Source of the DNA: Microbacterium trichothecenolyticum
GTDB lineage: Bacteria > Actinomycetota > Actinomycetes > Actinomycetales > Microbacteriaceae
Length of the DNA stretch: 64,000 nt
NCBI RefSeq assembly: GCF_030818955.1
Contig: NZ_JAUTBF010000001.1
Location: forward strand, 992,001 to 1,056,000
Reading direction: 5' to 3'
A program made the translations under genes and the position numbers. Under the pieces are notes generated by a model, which was not told the origin of the DNA, made no database searches, and saw only the letters and a program-made list of their open reading frames with translations. This document shows, in pieces, positions 19,119-29,860 of this stretch. Each line of letters begins with the position of its first letter. Position 1 is the stretch's first letter.

Positions 19119-20742
19119 GCTTCACGGTCAAGGTCACCGGCCACGTCAAGTCGGTGGTCGACGCGGAGCTCCCGGGCCTGACCGGCTCGCTCATCGCGTC
19201 GGGCATCACGGCGGGCGACCCCTCCCTGTGGGGTCCGGCCGCCGAAGAAGAAGCCGCTCGTCGGCTCGGGTGGGTGCGAGCGGTCTCCGTCTCGCGCCCC
19301 CTCGTGGCCGAGATCACCGCCCTGCGCGACCAGCTGGTCGCGCAGGGCGTGACCCGCGTGGTGCTCGCGGGCATGGGCGGGTCCTCGCTCGCGCCCGAGG
19401 TCATCGCCCAGTCCTCGGGTGTTCCCCTCGTGATCCTCGACTCCACCGCACCGGCGCAGGTGCTCGCCGCCATCGACGGCGACGCCGAGTCCGGCGGTCT
19501 CGACAAGACGGCGCTCGTCGTCTCGAGCAAGTCGGGTTCCACGATCGAGACCGACTCGGCCAAGCGCGCGTTCGAGGCCGCGTTCCGCGATCTCGGCATC
19601 GATCCCGCCGAGCGCATCGTCGTCGTCACCGACCCCGGCTCCCCGCTCGAGGAGTCCGCGCGCGCCGACGGCTACCGCGTCTTCACCGCCGACCCCACGG
19701 TCGGCGGCCGCTACTCCGCGTTGACCGCGTTCGGACTGGTGCCGTCCGGCCTGGCGGGCGTCGACATCGGCGACCTCCTCGACGAGGCGGATGCCACGCT
19801 TCTCGAGGTCGCGATCGACTCACCCGAGAACCCGGCTCTGGTCCTGGCGGCGGCGATCGCGGGTGGCGGCGACGCTCGCCGCGACAAGCTCGCCCTCGTC
19901 ACCGATGACAGCCACATCCTCGGACTGCCCGACTGGATCGAGCAGCTGATCGCCGAGTCCACGGGCAAGGACGGCACCGGAATCCTCTCCCGGTCGTCAT
20001 GCTTCCGGTCTCCCCCGAGCTCGAGGCGAAACCCGCCGACCTCCAGGTCGTGCGTTTCGTCGACGACGCTCACAAACTGCACCTCTTCGAGCACCACCAC
20101 GGCGAGGTCCTCGTCAGCGGATCGCTCGGGGCGCAGTTCGTCGTGTGGGAGTACGCCACCGCCATCGCGGGACGCCTGCTCGGCATCGACCCGTTCGATC
20201 AGCCCGACGTCGAGTCCGCGAAGCAGGCCACCCGCGGTCTGCTCGACGCGCGACCCGAACCCACGGCCCCGGCGTTCGTCGCCGGCGGCGTCGAAGTACG
20301 CGTCTCCGACCCGGCCCTGGCCTCCAGTGGCACGATCGCCAGCGTGCTCGACGCGCTGTGGCGCACCGTGCCGGCCGACGGCTACGTCAGCATCCAGGCG
20401 TACGTGAACCGCCTCGACCTCCCCCAGCTGGCGGGTCTACGCGAGCTCGTGGCCGCCGATTCCGCACGACCGACCACGTTCGGCTGGGGTCCGCGCTTCC
20501 TGCACTCCACCGGTCAATACCACAAGGGCGGACCCGCCAACGGTGTCTTCCTGCAGATCCTCGAACGCACGGACGTCGACCTCGAGATCCCCGGTCGACC
20601 GTTCACGTTCGGACAACTCATCCAGGCACAGGCCGCGGGCGATGCGAGCGTTCTGGCGGAGGGCCACGGCCGTCCCGTCGTGACGCTGACGCTGACCGAC
20701 CCGCAGGTCGAGGTGCTCTCACTCTTCGAGGCGGCACAGTAA
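19115..20742 (+). pseudogene. pgi: glucose-6-phosphate isomerase, frameshifted copy in the pentose phosphate operon
   Basis: Two frames together encode one SIS-type phosphoglucose isomerase of about 541 residues. The first (from GTG 19115) carries 'VVLAGMGGSSLAPEV', 'VVSSKSGSTIET' and runs to 'TGKDGTGIL'. The second continues 'PVVMLPVSPELEAKP' and ends after 'GRPVVTLTLTDPQVEV'. The break is at 19985-19991 in a CCTCTCCC stretch: an extra CT, or one C too few, explains the shift. Both halves are otherwise well preserved, so the mutation is recent or is a sequencing/assembly error. As written, the product has about 290 native residues plus about 140 out of frame. A second complete pgi lies at 62242-63921 and could cover the loss. 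Confidence 0.88.
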
Positions 20743-20744
20743 GC

Positions 20745-22295
20745 ATGGTCGTAGAGATCACACCGGGTCACAATCCGCTGCGCGATCCCGAGGATCGCCG
20801 ACTCAGCCGGATCGCGGGGCCGAGCGCCCTCGTCATCTTCGGCGTCACCGGCGACCTCTCCCGAAAGAAGCTCATGCCGGCGGTCTACGACCTCGCCAAC
20901 CGCGGCCTGCTCCCGCCCGGGTTCGCGCTCGTCGGCTTCGCGCGCCGTGACTGGGAGGACCAGGACTTCGCCCAGGTCGTCTACGAGTCGGTGAAGAAGT
21001 TCGCGCGCACCGAGTTCCGCGAGGAGACTTGGAAGGAGCTCCTCGAGGGCATCCGGTTCGTGCAGGGCGAGTTCGACGACCCCGAGGCGTTCCGACGCCT
21101 GCGCGCCACGGTCGACAAACTCGACGTCGAGCGCGGCACGATGGGAAACCACGCCTACTACCTGTCGATCCCGCCCAAGGCGTTCCCGCTCGTCACGACG
21201 CAGCTCAAAGCGTCGGGCCTGGTGGGCGAAACCGCCGACGACACGGCGGGATGGCGCCGCGTCGTCATCGAGAAGCCTTTCGGGCACGACCTCGCCTCGG
21301 CGCGGGCCCTGAACGAGGTCGTCGAGAGCGCGTTCCCGGCCGACTCGATCTTCCGCATCGACCACTACCTCGGCAAAGAGACGGTCCAGAACATCCTGGC
21401 GCTGCGCTTCGCCAACGAGTTGTACGAGCCGATCTGGAACCGTAACTACGTCGACCACGTGCAGATCACCATGGCCGAAGACATCGGCGTGGGCGGCCGT
21501 GCCGGCTACTACGACGGAATCGGCGCGGCTCGCGACGTCATCCAGAACCACCTCCTGCAGCTGCTCGCGCTGACGGCGATGGAGGAGCCCATCAGCTTCA
21601 ACGCCGCAGACCTGCGCGCCGAGAAAGAGAAGGTCCTGGCGGCAGTACGGCTGCCCGAGAACCTGGCCGAGGCGACCGCACGCGGGCAGTACGCCGGCGG
21701 CTGGCAGGGCGGCGAGGAAGTACTCGGCTTCCTCGAAGAAGACGGGATGGACCCCGAGTCCGTCACCGAGACCTACGCGGCCATCAAGCTCGAGATCAAC
21801 ACCCGCCGATGGTCGGGGGTGCCGTTCTACGTGCGCAGCGGAAAGCGTCTGGGCCGCCGGGTCACCGAGGTGGCCGTGGTGTTCAAGCGCGCGCCGCAGC
21901 AGCTGTTCTCGCGCAGTCAGACGCAGGAGCTCGGGCAGAACGCGCTGGTCATCCGCGTGCAGCCCGACGAGGGCGTGACGATCCGCTTCGGCTCGAAGGT
22001 CCCCGGTGACGGCACGCAGGTGCGCGACGTGACCATGGACTTCGGCTACGGACACGCCTTCACCGAGGCGAGCCCCGAGGCCTACGAGCGCCTCATCCTC
22101 GACGTGCTTCTGGGCGACCCGCCGCTGTTCCCTCGGCACGAAGAGGTCGAGCTCAGCTGGAAGATCCTCGACCCGATCGAGGAGTTCTGGGCCGCGCAGG
22201 GCGGCCCGCTCGAACAGTACTCGCCCGGGTCATGGGGGCCGGCATCCGCCGATGAACTCCTCGCCCGCGACGGCCGCACCTGGAGGCGCCCGTGA
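20745..22295 (+). CDS. zwf: glucose-6-phosphate dehydrogenase
   Basis: A 516-residue enzyme with the nucleotide-binding motif 'IFGVTGDLSRKKLMPA' near residue 26 and the active-site sequence RIDHYLGKE with the catalytic His. It oxidises glucose 6-phosphate to 6-phosphogluconolactone and yields NADPH. The ATG lies two bases after the pgi stop. Its stop overlaps the opcA GTG by 4 bp. Because it follows the frameshifted pgi, polar effects of the premature termination on zwf translation are possible, though the pgi frame remains open to 20407. Confidence 0.96.
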   Translation: MVVEITPGHNPLRDPEDRRLSRIAGPSALVIFGVTGDLSRKKLMPAVYDLANRGLLPPGFALVGFARRDWEDQDFAQVVYESVKKFARTEFREETWKELLEGIRFVQGEFDDPEAFRRLRATVDKLDVERGTMGNHAYYLSIPPKAFPLVTTQLKASGLVGETADDTAGWRRVVIEKPFGHDLASARALNEVVESAFPADSIFRIDHYLGKETVQNILALRFANELYEPIWNRNYVDHVQITMAEDIGVGGRAGYYDGIGAARDVIQNHLLQLLALTAMEEPISFNAADLRAEKEKVLAAVRLPENLAEATARGQYAGGWQGGEEVLGFLEEDGMDPESVTETYAAIKLEINTRRWSGVPFYVRSGKRLGRRVTEVAVVFKRAPQQLFSRSQTQELGQNALVIRVQPDEGVTIRFGSKVPGDGTQVRDVTMDFGYGHAFTEASPEAYERLILDVLLGDPPLFPRHEEVELSWKILDPIEEFWAAQGGPLEQYSPGSWGPASADELLARDGRTWRRP

Positions 22296-23239
22296 TCATC
22301 GACCTGCCCGACACCACCGTCAGCGCGATCTCGAAGAAGCTCGTCAGCGTTCGTGAAGAAGGCGGCGCCGTCGCCCTCGGACGCGTGCTGACGCTCATCA
22401 TCGTCACGCACCACGGCGCCGAAGAAGAGGTCATCGAGGCCGCCAACGACGCCTCGCGAGAGCACCCGATGCGTGTGATCGCGGTGCTGTTCGGCGACGA
22501 AGACGAAGCTCCCCGGCTCGACGCGCAGATCCGCGTCGGCGGCGACGCCGGCGCGAGCGAGGTCGTAGTGCTGCGCGCCCACGGTGCCGCCGGTTCCAAC
22601 GCCGAGAGTCTGGTCACCGGCCTGCTGCTGCCCGACGCCCCCGTCGTGGCGTGGTGGCCGGGCGAGGCTCCCGCCGATCCCTCGCGCTCCGCCATCGGTC
22701 GCATCGCGCAGCGCCGCATCACCGACGCGTCGTCGCAGACCGACCCCGCGGCATGGGTGGCCGAGCTCGGCGAACACTACGCTCCCGGCGACACCGACTT
22801 CGCCTGGACGCGGGTCACCCGCTGGCGCGAGCAGCTCGCCGCGGTGCTGGACCAGCCGCCGTACGAGCCCGTCACCGCCATCAGGGTCCGCGGCGCCGCC
22901 GACTCCCCCTCGACCTCGCTGCTCGCCGCCTGGCTGGGCATGAAACTCGAGGCGCCGGTCGACTACGCCTACCTTCCGTCCGAGGAGTGGGCCAGCGGCA
23001 TCAAGTCGGTGCGCCTCACGCGCGCGAGCGGCGACACCCTGCTCGAGCGACCCGAGCCGAACGTCGCCGTGCTGACCCAACCCGGACAGCCGACGCACGA
23101 TCTCGCCTTCCCCCGCCGCACTTTGCGCGAATGCCTCGCGGAAGAACTGCGTCGCCTCGACCCCGACCTGCTGTACGGTCGGGTCATCACCGAGGGGCAC
23201 GATCTCCTCATCGCCGCCAGCGAACGGGGCACGTCGTGA
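22292..23239 (+). CDS. opcA: glucose-6-phosphate dehydrogenase assembly protein OpcA
   Basis: A 315-residue OpcA-family protein, starting MIIDLPDTTVSAISKKL (GTG start) and containing 'LLLPDAPVVAWWPGEAP' and 'RRITDASSQ', which are typical of the family. OpcA assists or allosterically activates G6PD in cyanobacteria and actinobacteria. It overlaps zwf upstream and pgl downstream by 4 bp each, consistent with a stoichiometric partner of G6PD. Confidence 0.94.
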   Translation: MIIDLPDTTVSAISKKLVSVREEGGAVALGRVLTLIIVTHHGAEEEVIEAANDASREHPMRVIAVLFGDEDEAPRLDAQIRVGGDAGASEVVVLRAHGAAGSNAESLVTGLLLPDAPVVAWWPGEAPADPSRSAIGRIAQRRITDASSQTDPAAWVAELGEHYAPGDTDFAWTRVTRWREQLAAVLDQPPYEPVTAIRVRGAADSPSTSLLAAWLGMKLEAPVDYAYLPSEEWASGIKSVRLTRASGDTLLERPEPNVAVLTQPGQPTHDLAFPRRTLRECLAEELRRLDPDLLYGRVITEGHDLLIAASERGTS

Positions 23240-24024
23240 CCGACGGGTCCCTGAAGCAGGTGATCATCCAGCGCGACGCCGATACGCTCGCCGAGTACGT
23301 CGCCACGCGCTTCGTGAACCGCATCGTCAAGCGGGTGGCCGAGGGCAAGCGCATGCACGTGTGTCTCACCGGGGGCACGATGGGCGGTGCGGTGCTGCGC
23401 ACCGCGGCTCGCGACCCGCGCCTGGTCGACATCGACTGGTCGCTGGTGCACTTCTGGTTCGGCGACGAGCGATTCGTCCCGCGCGACTCGGACGACCGCA
23501 ACGAGAAGCAGGCGCGAGAGGCATTGCTCGACGAGCTCGACATCCCGGCCGAGAACATCCACGCGGTGGCCTCGACCGACGACGGGCTCGACCTCGACGC
23601 CGCGGCGATCGCCTACGCCGACGAACTCGCGCAGTTCGCCCCGTCCGACCGCAGCGAGAACGGGCCGTGGCCGTCGTTCGACATCTGCTTCCTCGGGGTC
23701 GGACCCGACGCGCACATCGCTTCGCTCTTCCCTGACCGTCCTGAGATCTCGGTCACCGACCGTGCAACGGTCCCGGTGCGCGAGTCGCCGAAGCCGCCGA
23801 GCGACCGCGTCTCGCTGACTCGTCCAGTCATCAACTCGTCCAAACGCGTCTGGATGGTCATCGCGGGTGCCGACAAGGCCGCGGCGCTCGGGCTCGCCCT
23901 CGCGGGTGCGAGCTACCAGAGTGTTCCCGCGGCCGGGGCGAAGGGTCGCCGACGCACGGCGTTCTTCGTCGACGAGGCCGCCGCCGATCAAGTGCCCCCG
24001 CAGCTCATCGACCGCGAGTACTGA
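23236..24024 (+). CDS. pgl: 6-phosphogluconolactonase
   Basis: A 262-residue protein of the DevB/Pgl family (glucosamine-6-phosphate isomerase-like fold), with 'CLTGGTMGG', 'VHFWFGDERFVPRDSDDRN' and 'CFLGVGPDAHIASLFP' in order. It hydrolyses 6-phosphogluconolactone made by Zwf. The GTG start overlaps the opcA stop. It is the last gene of the operon, followed 14 bp later by a hairpin with a T-run. 6-Phosphogluconate dehydrogenase (gnd) is not in the window. Confidence 0.94.
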   Translation: MTDGSLKQVIIQRDADTLAEYVATRFVNRIVKRVAEGKRMHVCLTGGTMGGAVLRTAARDPRLVDIDWSLVHFWFGDERFVPRDSDDRNEKQAREALLDELDIPAENIHAVASTDDGLDLDAAAIAYADELAQFAPSDRSENGPWPSFDICFLGVGPDAHIASLFPDRPEISVTDRATVPVRESPKPPSDRVSLTRPVINSSKRVWMVIAGADKAAALGLALAGASYQSVPAAGAKGRRRTAFFVDEAAADQVPPQLIDREY

Positions 24025-24038
24025 GCGCTCGACGACGA

Positions 24039-24071
24039 AGAGACCGGATGCCACGGCATCCGGTCTCTTTC
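24039..24071 (+). terminator. terminator of the tkt-pgl operon
   Basis: A 13-bp perfect stem AGAGACCGGATGC / GCATCCGGTCTCT with a CACG loop, then a short T-run. It sits between convergent pgl and rbpA and can also slow minus-strand transcripts. Confidence 0.88.
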
Positions 24072-24097
24072 CGGTTTATGCGAGCGCGAGCTCGACG

Positions 24098-24451
24098 TTA
24101 CTGACCGCGGCGCTCGCGTAGCTGCTGCAGCGCGTCGTCGAGGAGCGATGCCGCCTCTTCGTCGGTGCGGCGCTCTTTCACGTACGCGAGGTGCGTCTTG
24201 TAGGGCTCGGCCTTCGCGAGGGCGGGCGGGTTGCTCTTGTCACGGCCGGCGGGCAGACCGGAGTGCGGGGAGTCGATCGTCTCGGGGATCTCGGCGTCGG
24301 GGATGCCCGCCGCGAAGTAGCGCACGGTCTCGTTGCCGAGGGCGTCCCAGTACGACACGGCCACACGGTCGGCGTGGAAGCCGTGGTCCTGCTCGCCCAT
24401 GGGGCCGGCACCCACGCGGGAGCCGCGGATGGCGTTTCCACCAGTAGCCAT
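24098..24451 (-). CDS. rbpA: RNA polymerase-binding protein RbpA
   Basis: A 117-residue RbpA with 'IRGSRVGAGPMGEQDHGFHADR', 'VSYWDALGNETVRYFAAG' and 'TIDSPHSGLPAGRDKSNPP'. RbpA is an actinobacterial transcription factor that binds the principal sigma factor and stabilises the open complex. Its basic linker and sigma-interaction domain ('KTHLAYVKERR') are intact. It is 1 bp from the secG stop in the gap-pgk-tpiA-secG-rbpA direction, so it is probably co-transcribed with central glycolysis. Confidence 0.95.
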   Translation of the reverse strand: MATGGNAIRGSRVGAGPMGEQDHGFHADRVAVSYWDALGNETVRYFAAGIPDAEIPETIDSPHSGLPAGRDKSNPPALAKAEPYKTHLAYVKERRTDEEAASLLDDALQQLRERRGQ

Positions 24452-24452
24452 G

Positions 24453-24701
24453 TCAGATCTCCGCGAACTTGGTCAGCAGACCGAGGCCCACGATGGTGAC
24501 GAACCACACCAGCGCGAGCACGATCGTGAATCGGTTGAGGTTGCGCTCGGCAAGACCCGACGAACCGAGCGCGGAGCTCATGCCGCCGCCGAACATGTCG
24601 GACAGACCGCCGCCGCGCCCTTTGTGGAGCAGGATGAGCAGGGTCAGCAGGAGGCTGGTGACACCAAGGACCACCTGCAGGACGAACTCGAGAATCTGCA
24701 C
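24453..24701 (-). CDS. secG: preprotein translocase subunit SecG
   Basis: An 82-residue protein with two membrane helices flanking 'LLHKGRGGGLSDMFGGG', the SecG signature. It belongs to the SecYEG channel. GTG 24701 was chosen because AAAGG lies 9 nt upstream and the protein then begins directly with the first helix. The tpiA-secG order is common in actinobacteria. Confidence 0.93.
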   Translation of the reverse strand: MQILEFVLQVVLGVTSLLLTLLILLHKGRGGGLSDMFGGGMSSALGSSGLAERNLNRFTIVLALVWFVTIVGLGLLTKFAEI

Positions 24702-24812
24702 TGTCGAAAGCCTTTCACAGCGATCGGGTCGACCGCACAAGGGTCAAGTATACGGGGACGCGGGGCGCGCACACGGATGCCCGCGGCGAGGCGCCGCGGG
24801 CATCCGGAGGGA

Positions 24813-25601
24813 TCAGACCCCGACGTGCTTCTGGTAGCGGATGATCGCGGCGAACTCGTCGACGACGAGGCTCGCGCCACCCACCAGTGCGCCGTCGACG
24901 TCGGGCTCGCGCATGAAGCCGGCGATGTTGCCCGACTTCACCGAACCGCCGTAGAGCACGCGCGTGCGCGCGGCTGCATCGGCGCCGAGCTTGTCGGCGA
25001 CGACGGCGCGCAGCTTCGCGCAGACCTCCTGCGCCTGGTCGGGCGTCGCCGCCTGGCCCGAGCCGATGGCCCAGACCGGCTCGTACGCCACGACGATGTC
25101 GGCATCGGATGCCACGCCCTCGAGCGCGACCTCGAGCTGACCCACGGGCACGGCGCTGGCGCCGAACTTCTCGAGGTCTTCCGAGGTCTCACCGACGCAG
25201 ATCACCGGAGCCAGACCATGACGCAGGGCCGCCTGCGTCTTGGCCGCGACGACCTCATCGGTCTCGTTGTGGAACTGCCGACGCTCGGAATGACCGATGA
25301 TCACGTACCGCGCGTTCAGCTTGGCGAGGAACTGCCCCGAGATCTCCCCCGTGTAAGCGCCGGAGTCGTGCGACGACAGGTCCTGCGCGCCGAGGGCGAA
25401 CGGGATCTTGTCGGCGTCGAGCAGCGTCTGCACGGTGCGCAGGTCGGTGAACGGCGGGAAGACGGCCACCTCGACGCTCCGGTCGTCGTGCTGGGCCTCT
25501 TTCAGCGTCCAGTGCAGCTTCTGAACGAACGCGACCGCCTGCAGGTGGTCGAGGTTCATCTTCCAGTTGCCGGCGATGAGGGGGGTTCTGGTCACGCCCA
25601 T
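24813..25601 (-). CDS. tpiA: triosephosphate isomerase
   Basis: A 262-residue TIM barrel with 'PLIAGNWKMN' carrying the active-site Asn-Lys pair, 'IIGHSERRQFHNETDE' with the electrophilic His, and 'VVAYEPVWAIGSG' with the catalytic Glu. It interconverts dihydroxyacetone phosphate and glyceraldehyde 3-phosphate. The ATG overlaps the pgk end by 10 bp and has GGAGG 7 nt upstream within pgk. Confidence 0.96.
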   Translation of the reverse strand: MGVTRTPLIAGNWKMNLDHLQAVAFVQKLHWTLKEAQHDDRSVEVAVFPPFTDLRTVQTLLDADKIPFALGAQDLSSHDSGAYTGEISGQFLAKLNARYVIIGHSERRQFHNETDEVVAAKTQAALRHGLAPVICVGETSEDLEKFGASAVPVGQLEVALEGVASDADIVVAYEPVWAIGSGQAATPDQAQEVCAKLRAVVADKLGADAAARTRVLYGGSVKSGNIAGFMREPDVDGALVGGASLVVDEFAAIIRYQKHVGV

Positions 25602-26806
25602 CCGAGGACCTCCAGTCCGGGGAGCTTCTTGCCTTCGAGGAACTCCAGGCTGGCGCCGCCGCCGGTGGAGATGTGGCCGAACTCGTCGTCGGCGAAGCCG
25701 AGCTGGCGCACGGCCGCCGCCGAGTCGCCGCCGCCGACGACGCTCAGGCCGTCGACCTCGGTGAGCGCCTTCGCGACCGTCTTGGTACCGGCCTCGAACG
25801 CCTTCATCTCGAACACGCCCATGGGACCGTTCCAGAAGACGGTGCGCGACGAGCGGATCGCCTCGGCGAAGATCTCCGCCGTGCGGGGTCCGATGTCGAG
25901 ACCGAGGCCCGACGTGCCGAATGCGGTGTCTTCGAGCGCATCGGCGTCGGCGACCACGTGCTCGGCGTCGGCCGAGAACGACGCCGCGACGACGGCATCC
26001 ACCGGGAGGACGATCTCGACGCCGCGCTCCTTCGCGGTGGCGAGGTAGCCCTTCACCGTGTCGATCTGATCCTGCTCGAGCAGGCTCGAGCCCACCTTGT
26101 ACCCCTCGGCGACGAGGAAGGTGAACATCATGCCGCCACCCACCAGGAGCTTGTCCACGCGGGGAAGGAGGTGCTCGATGACGCCCAGCTTGTCGCTGAC
26201 CTTCGAGCCGCCGAGCACGACCGTATAGGGCCGCTCGGGGTTCTCGGTCAGGCGGTCGAGGACCTCGAGCTCTTTCTGGATGAGCAGGCCCGCCGCAGAA
26301 GGAACGATCTGCGCGAGGTCGTAGACGCTCGCCTGCTTGCGATGCACCACGCCGAAGCCGTCCGACACGAGCGCGTCGCCGAGGGCGGCGAGCTCGCGCG
26401 CGAACGCCTGGCGCTCGGACTCGTCCTTCGAGGTCTCCCCCGGGTTGAAACGGAGGTTCTCGATGACGGCGACTTCACCGTTCTCGAGCGAGGCCACGGC
26501 ATCCTGAGCCGACTCGCCGACCGTGTCGCGCGCGAACGCGACGGGCTGACCGAGCAGCTCGGACAGGCGCTGCGCGACCGGCTCGAGAGAGTACTTCGGG
26601 TCGGGCGCGCCGTCGGGGCGGCCCAGGTGCGAACACACGACCACACGCGCGCCGGCGTTGATCAATGCGTTGAGGGTCGGCAGCGACGCGCGCACGCGGC
26701 CATCGTCCGTGATGACGCCGTCCTTGAGCGGGACGTTCAGGTCACAACGGACGATGACGCGCGTGCCGGCGAGCGACCCCAGCGATTCGAGGGTGCGCAG
26801 AGCCAT
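25592..26806 (-). CDS. pgk: phosphoglycerate kinase
   Basis: A 404-residue monomeric kinase with 'RCDLNVPLKDG' near the N-terminus, 'VVCSHLGRPDG', 'VIENLRFNPGE', and the nucleotide site 'VLGGSKVSDKLGVIEHLL' and 'VVGGGDSAAAV'. It makes ATP from 1,3-bisphosphoglycerate. It begins 6 bp after the gap stop with no strong Shine-Dalgarno, so coupling with gap is likely. Confidence 0.96.
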   Translation of the reverse strand: MALRTLESLGSLAGTRVIVRCDLNVPLKDGVITDDGRVRASLPTLNALINAGARVVVCSHLGRPDGAPDPKYSLEPVAQRLSELLGQPVAFARDTVGESAQDAVASLENGEVAVIENLRFNPGETSKDESERQAFARELAALGDALVSDGFGVVHRKQASVYDLAQIVPSAAGLLIQKELEVLDRLTENPERPYTVVLGGSKVSDKLGVIEHLLPRVDKLLVGGGMMFTFLVAEGYKVGSSLLEQDQIDTVKGYLATAKERGVEIVLPVDAVVAASFSADAEHVVADADALEDTAFGTSGLGLDIGPRTAEIFAEAIRSSRTVFWNGPMGVFEMKAFEAGTKTVAKALTEVDGLSVVGGGDSAAAVRQLGFADDEFGHISTGGGASLEFLEGKKLPGLEVLGWA

Positions 26807-26812
26807 GAAGGG

Positions 26813-27838
<1,026 letters not shown>

Positions 27839-27886
27839 TCAGTTGTGCGCGAGGTGCGCGAGATTGCGGTATTCGCTGGCGGACAA

Positions 27887-27920
27887 CGGCGTCCCGGTGA
27901 GGTGCCCCACCGGGACGCCG
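27887..27920 (-). terminator. terminator after sodA
   Basis: A 13-bp stem CGGCGTCCCGGTG / CACCGGGACGCCG with an 8-nt loop, 6 bp past the sodA stop and upstream of gap. The T-run is weak. Confidence 0.75.
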
Positions 27921-27926
27921 CACCAC

Positions 27927-28553
27927 TTACGACAGTACCAGCAGACCCGCGGTCTTCTCGCGGGCAGCGGCGAAGCGCTCCTGGGCGTCGGCCCAGTTCG
28001 CGATGTTCCAGAACGCCTTCACGTAGTCGGCGCGCACGTTCTTGTAGTCGAGGTAGTACGCGTGCTCCCAGACGTCCAGCAGCAGCAGCGGGACCGTGCC
28101 CGCGACGATCTGGCCCTGCTGGTCGAAGAACTGCTGGATGAGCAGGTTCTGGCCGATCGAGTCCCAGAACAGACCCGCCCAGCCCGAGCCCTGCACGCCG
28201 AGAGCGGCGGCGGTGAACTGCGCACGGAACGCGTCGAACGAACCGAACTGGTCGTCGATGGCCGCCTCGAGGTCGCCGGTGGGCTTGTCGCCACCGTTGG
28301 GCGAGAGGTTCGTCCAGAAGATGGAGTGGTTGGTGTGACCGCCGAGGTTGAACGCGAGGTCCTTCTGCAGGCGGTTGATGTTCGCGAAGTCGCCCTTCTC
28401 ACGCGCTTCGGCGAGCAGGTCGAGAGTCGTGTTCGCGCCGTTGACGTACGTCTGGTGGTGCTTGCTGTGGTGCAGCTCCATGATGGTCGCGCTGATGTGC
28501 GGCTCCAGCGCCGAGTAGTCGTAGGGCAGTTCGGGCAGCGTGTACTTCGCCAT
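27927..28553 (-). CDS. sodA: superoxide dismutase, Mn/Fe family
   Basis: A 208-residue SOD. Metal ligands are His28 in MELHHSKHH, a second His in [10 protein letters not shown], and Asp/His in [11 protein letters not shown]. '[21 protein letters not shown]' favours the Mn type, but the metal cannot be proved from sequence. It disproportionates superoxide in the cytoplasm. ATG giving [11 protein letters not shown] was chosen; a much longer open frame upstream has no family similarity. It lies between whiA and gap, two genes that are often closer together, with its own promoter and terminator. Confidence 0.95.
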   Translation of the reverse strand: MAKYTLPELPYDYSALEPHISATIMELHHSKHHQTYVNGANTTLDLLAEAREKGDFANINRLQKDLAFNLGGHTNHSIFWTNLSPNGGDKPTGDLEAAIDDQFGSFDAFRAQFTAAALGVQGSGWAGLFWDSIGQNLLIQQFFDQQGQIVAGTVPLLLLDVWEHAYYLDYKNVRADYVKAFWNIANWADAQERFAAAREKTAGLLVLS

Positions 28554-28639
28554 GTTCTCAACTTCCGAATCGGGCGCCGCCGAGACCTCTTCACCAGAAC
28601 GACGTTTCCGAGGACCGTGCAGCGAGGGTGACGTGTTCA

Positions 28640-28668
28640 TCCTAGTGACGGACACCGTGCGGTCCACG
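28640..28668 (-). promoter_or_regulatory. putative sodA promoter
   Basis: GTGGAC, 17-bp spacer, TAGGAT on the minus strand. This matches the actinobacterial housekeeping pattern reasonably well and would give a leader of about 80 nt. Confidence 0.55.
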
Positions 28669-28782
28669 GGGTTGCTTCCCCGAATGACGGAGGTTACGAC
28701 GCCCGGGCACGTCGCGCGGGCGGGAGAACGGGATGCCGGGGCGATGCAATCCGCCATTGTCCGGCGACGCGGCAACGGCGAA

Positions 28783-28806
28783 CGGATGCCGGGGTCACGG
28801 CATCCG
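28783..28806 (-). terminator. possible terminator after whiA
   Basis: An 8-bp stem CGGATGCC / GGCATCCG with an 8-nt loop, 27 bp past the whiA stop, without a T-run. Both arms are the over-represented GGATGCC heptamer. Confidence 0.5.
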
Positions 28807-28832
28807 GAATCGCGCTGCGCGCGGTGCGGGGC

Positions 28833-29810
28833 TCAGTCCTCCGCGCCCACCGGGACCGCCGCCTCGGTGCCGGGGATGCCCTCGGCCTCGGCCTTCTTGT
28901 CGGCCATCGCCAGCAGACGGCGGATGCGCCCGGCCACGGCGTCCTTCGTGAGCGGCGGGTCGGCGTGGTGGCCGAGCTCGTCGAGGCTCGCGTCGCGGTG
29001 GGCGAGGCGCAGCGCGCCCGCCTGCTGGAGGTGATCGGGCACCTCATCACCGAGGATCTCGAGCGCGCGCTCCACGCGTGCGCACGCGGCGACCGCGGCC
29101 TGCGCCGAGCGGCGCAGGTTGGCGTCGTCGAAGTTGACCAGGCGGTTCACGCCCGCGCGCACCTCGCGGCGCTGGCGCATCTGGTCCCACTCCCCCGCCG
29201 TGCGGCGGGCGCCCATCTCGTACAGAGCGCCGCGGATGGCCTCGCCGTCGCGGACGACGACGCGGGGCACTCCGCGCACCTCGCGGGCCTTGGCGGGAAT
29301 GCCGATGCGGTGACCCGCGCCGACGAGGGCCATCGCGGCCTCCGACGAGGGGCACGAGATCTCGAGCGCTGCCGAGCGACCCGGATCGCTCAGTGAGCCG
29401 CTGGCCAGGAAGGCGCCGCGCCAGATGGCGCTGAGGTCGGGACGGGATCCGGTGGTGAGCTTGTTGGGGAGCCCGCGGACGGGACGGCGGCGCTGGTCGA
29501 GCAGCCCCGTCTGGCGCGCCAGGGTCTCGCCCGCCTCGATGACACGGACCGCGTAGTGACCGCCCGTTCGGCCACCGGAGCCCTGCACGTGGTGCAGCTC
29601 GGGCCGCACGCCGTAGAGCTCCATCAGATCGCGCGCGACGCGTCGGGCGAGGATGTCCGAATCGAGCTCGGCCTCGACGGCGACGCGGTTGGCGATCGAG
29701 TGCAGACCACCGGAGAAGCGCAGGAGGGCGGTGAGCTCGGCGACGCGCGCTGTCGGGCGCGGGTCGCGGACGGTGATGAGCTCGGCCTTCACGTCGGCGG
29801 TCAGGGGCAC
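28833..29810 (-). CDS. whiA: WhiA family regulator (LAGLIDADG-like domain plus HTH)
   Basis: A 325-residue protein matching the usual WhiA length. The N-terminal half is the degenerate homing-endonuclease-like domain ('[21 protein letters not shown]', '[10 protein letters not shown]') and the C-terminal part is a helix-turn-helix ('[29 protein letters not shown]'). WhiA controls sporulation septation genes in streptomycetes and influences division in non-sporulating bacteria. The GTG at 29810 has GAGGAGAATC before it and restores the canonical N-terminus [10 protein letters not shown]. It follows rapZ by 50 bp; the yvcK gene often found between them is absent here. Confidence 0.94.
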   Translation of the reverse strand: MPLTADVKAELITVRDPRPTARVAELTALLRFSGGLHSIANRVAVEAELDSDILARRVARDLMELYGVRPELHHVQGSGGRTGGHYAVRVIEAGETLARQTGLLDQRRRPVRGLPNKLTTGSRPDLSAIWRGAFLASGSLSDPGRSAALEISCPSSEAAMALVGAGHRIGIPAKAREVRGVPRVVVRDGEAIRGALYEMGARRTAGEWDQMRQRREVRAGVNRLVNFDDANLRRSAQAAVAACARVERALEILGDEVPDHLQQAGALRLAHRDASLDELGHHADPPLTKDAVAGRIRRLLAMADKKAEAEGIPGTEAAVPVGAED

Positions 29811-29860
29811 GATTCTCCTCGCTTCGGGGGGGGGTGGCTCGTCGGGGGCGACGGTACAGC

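Noticed and set aside
20745..22295. pgi frameshift as programmed recoding
   Set aside because: No slippery heptamer with a suitable stimulatory structure is evident, and Pgi is not known to need recoding; mutation or assembly error is simpler.
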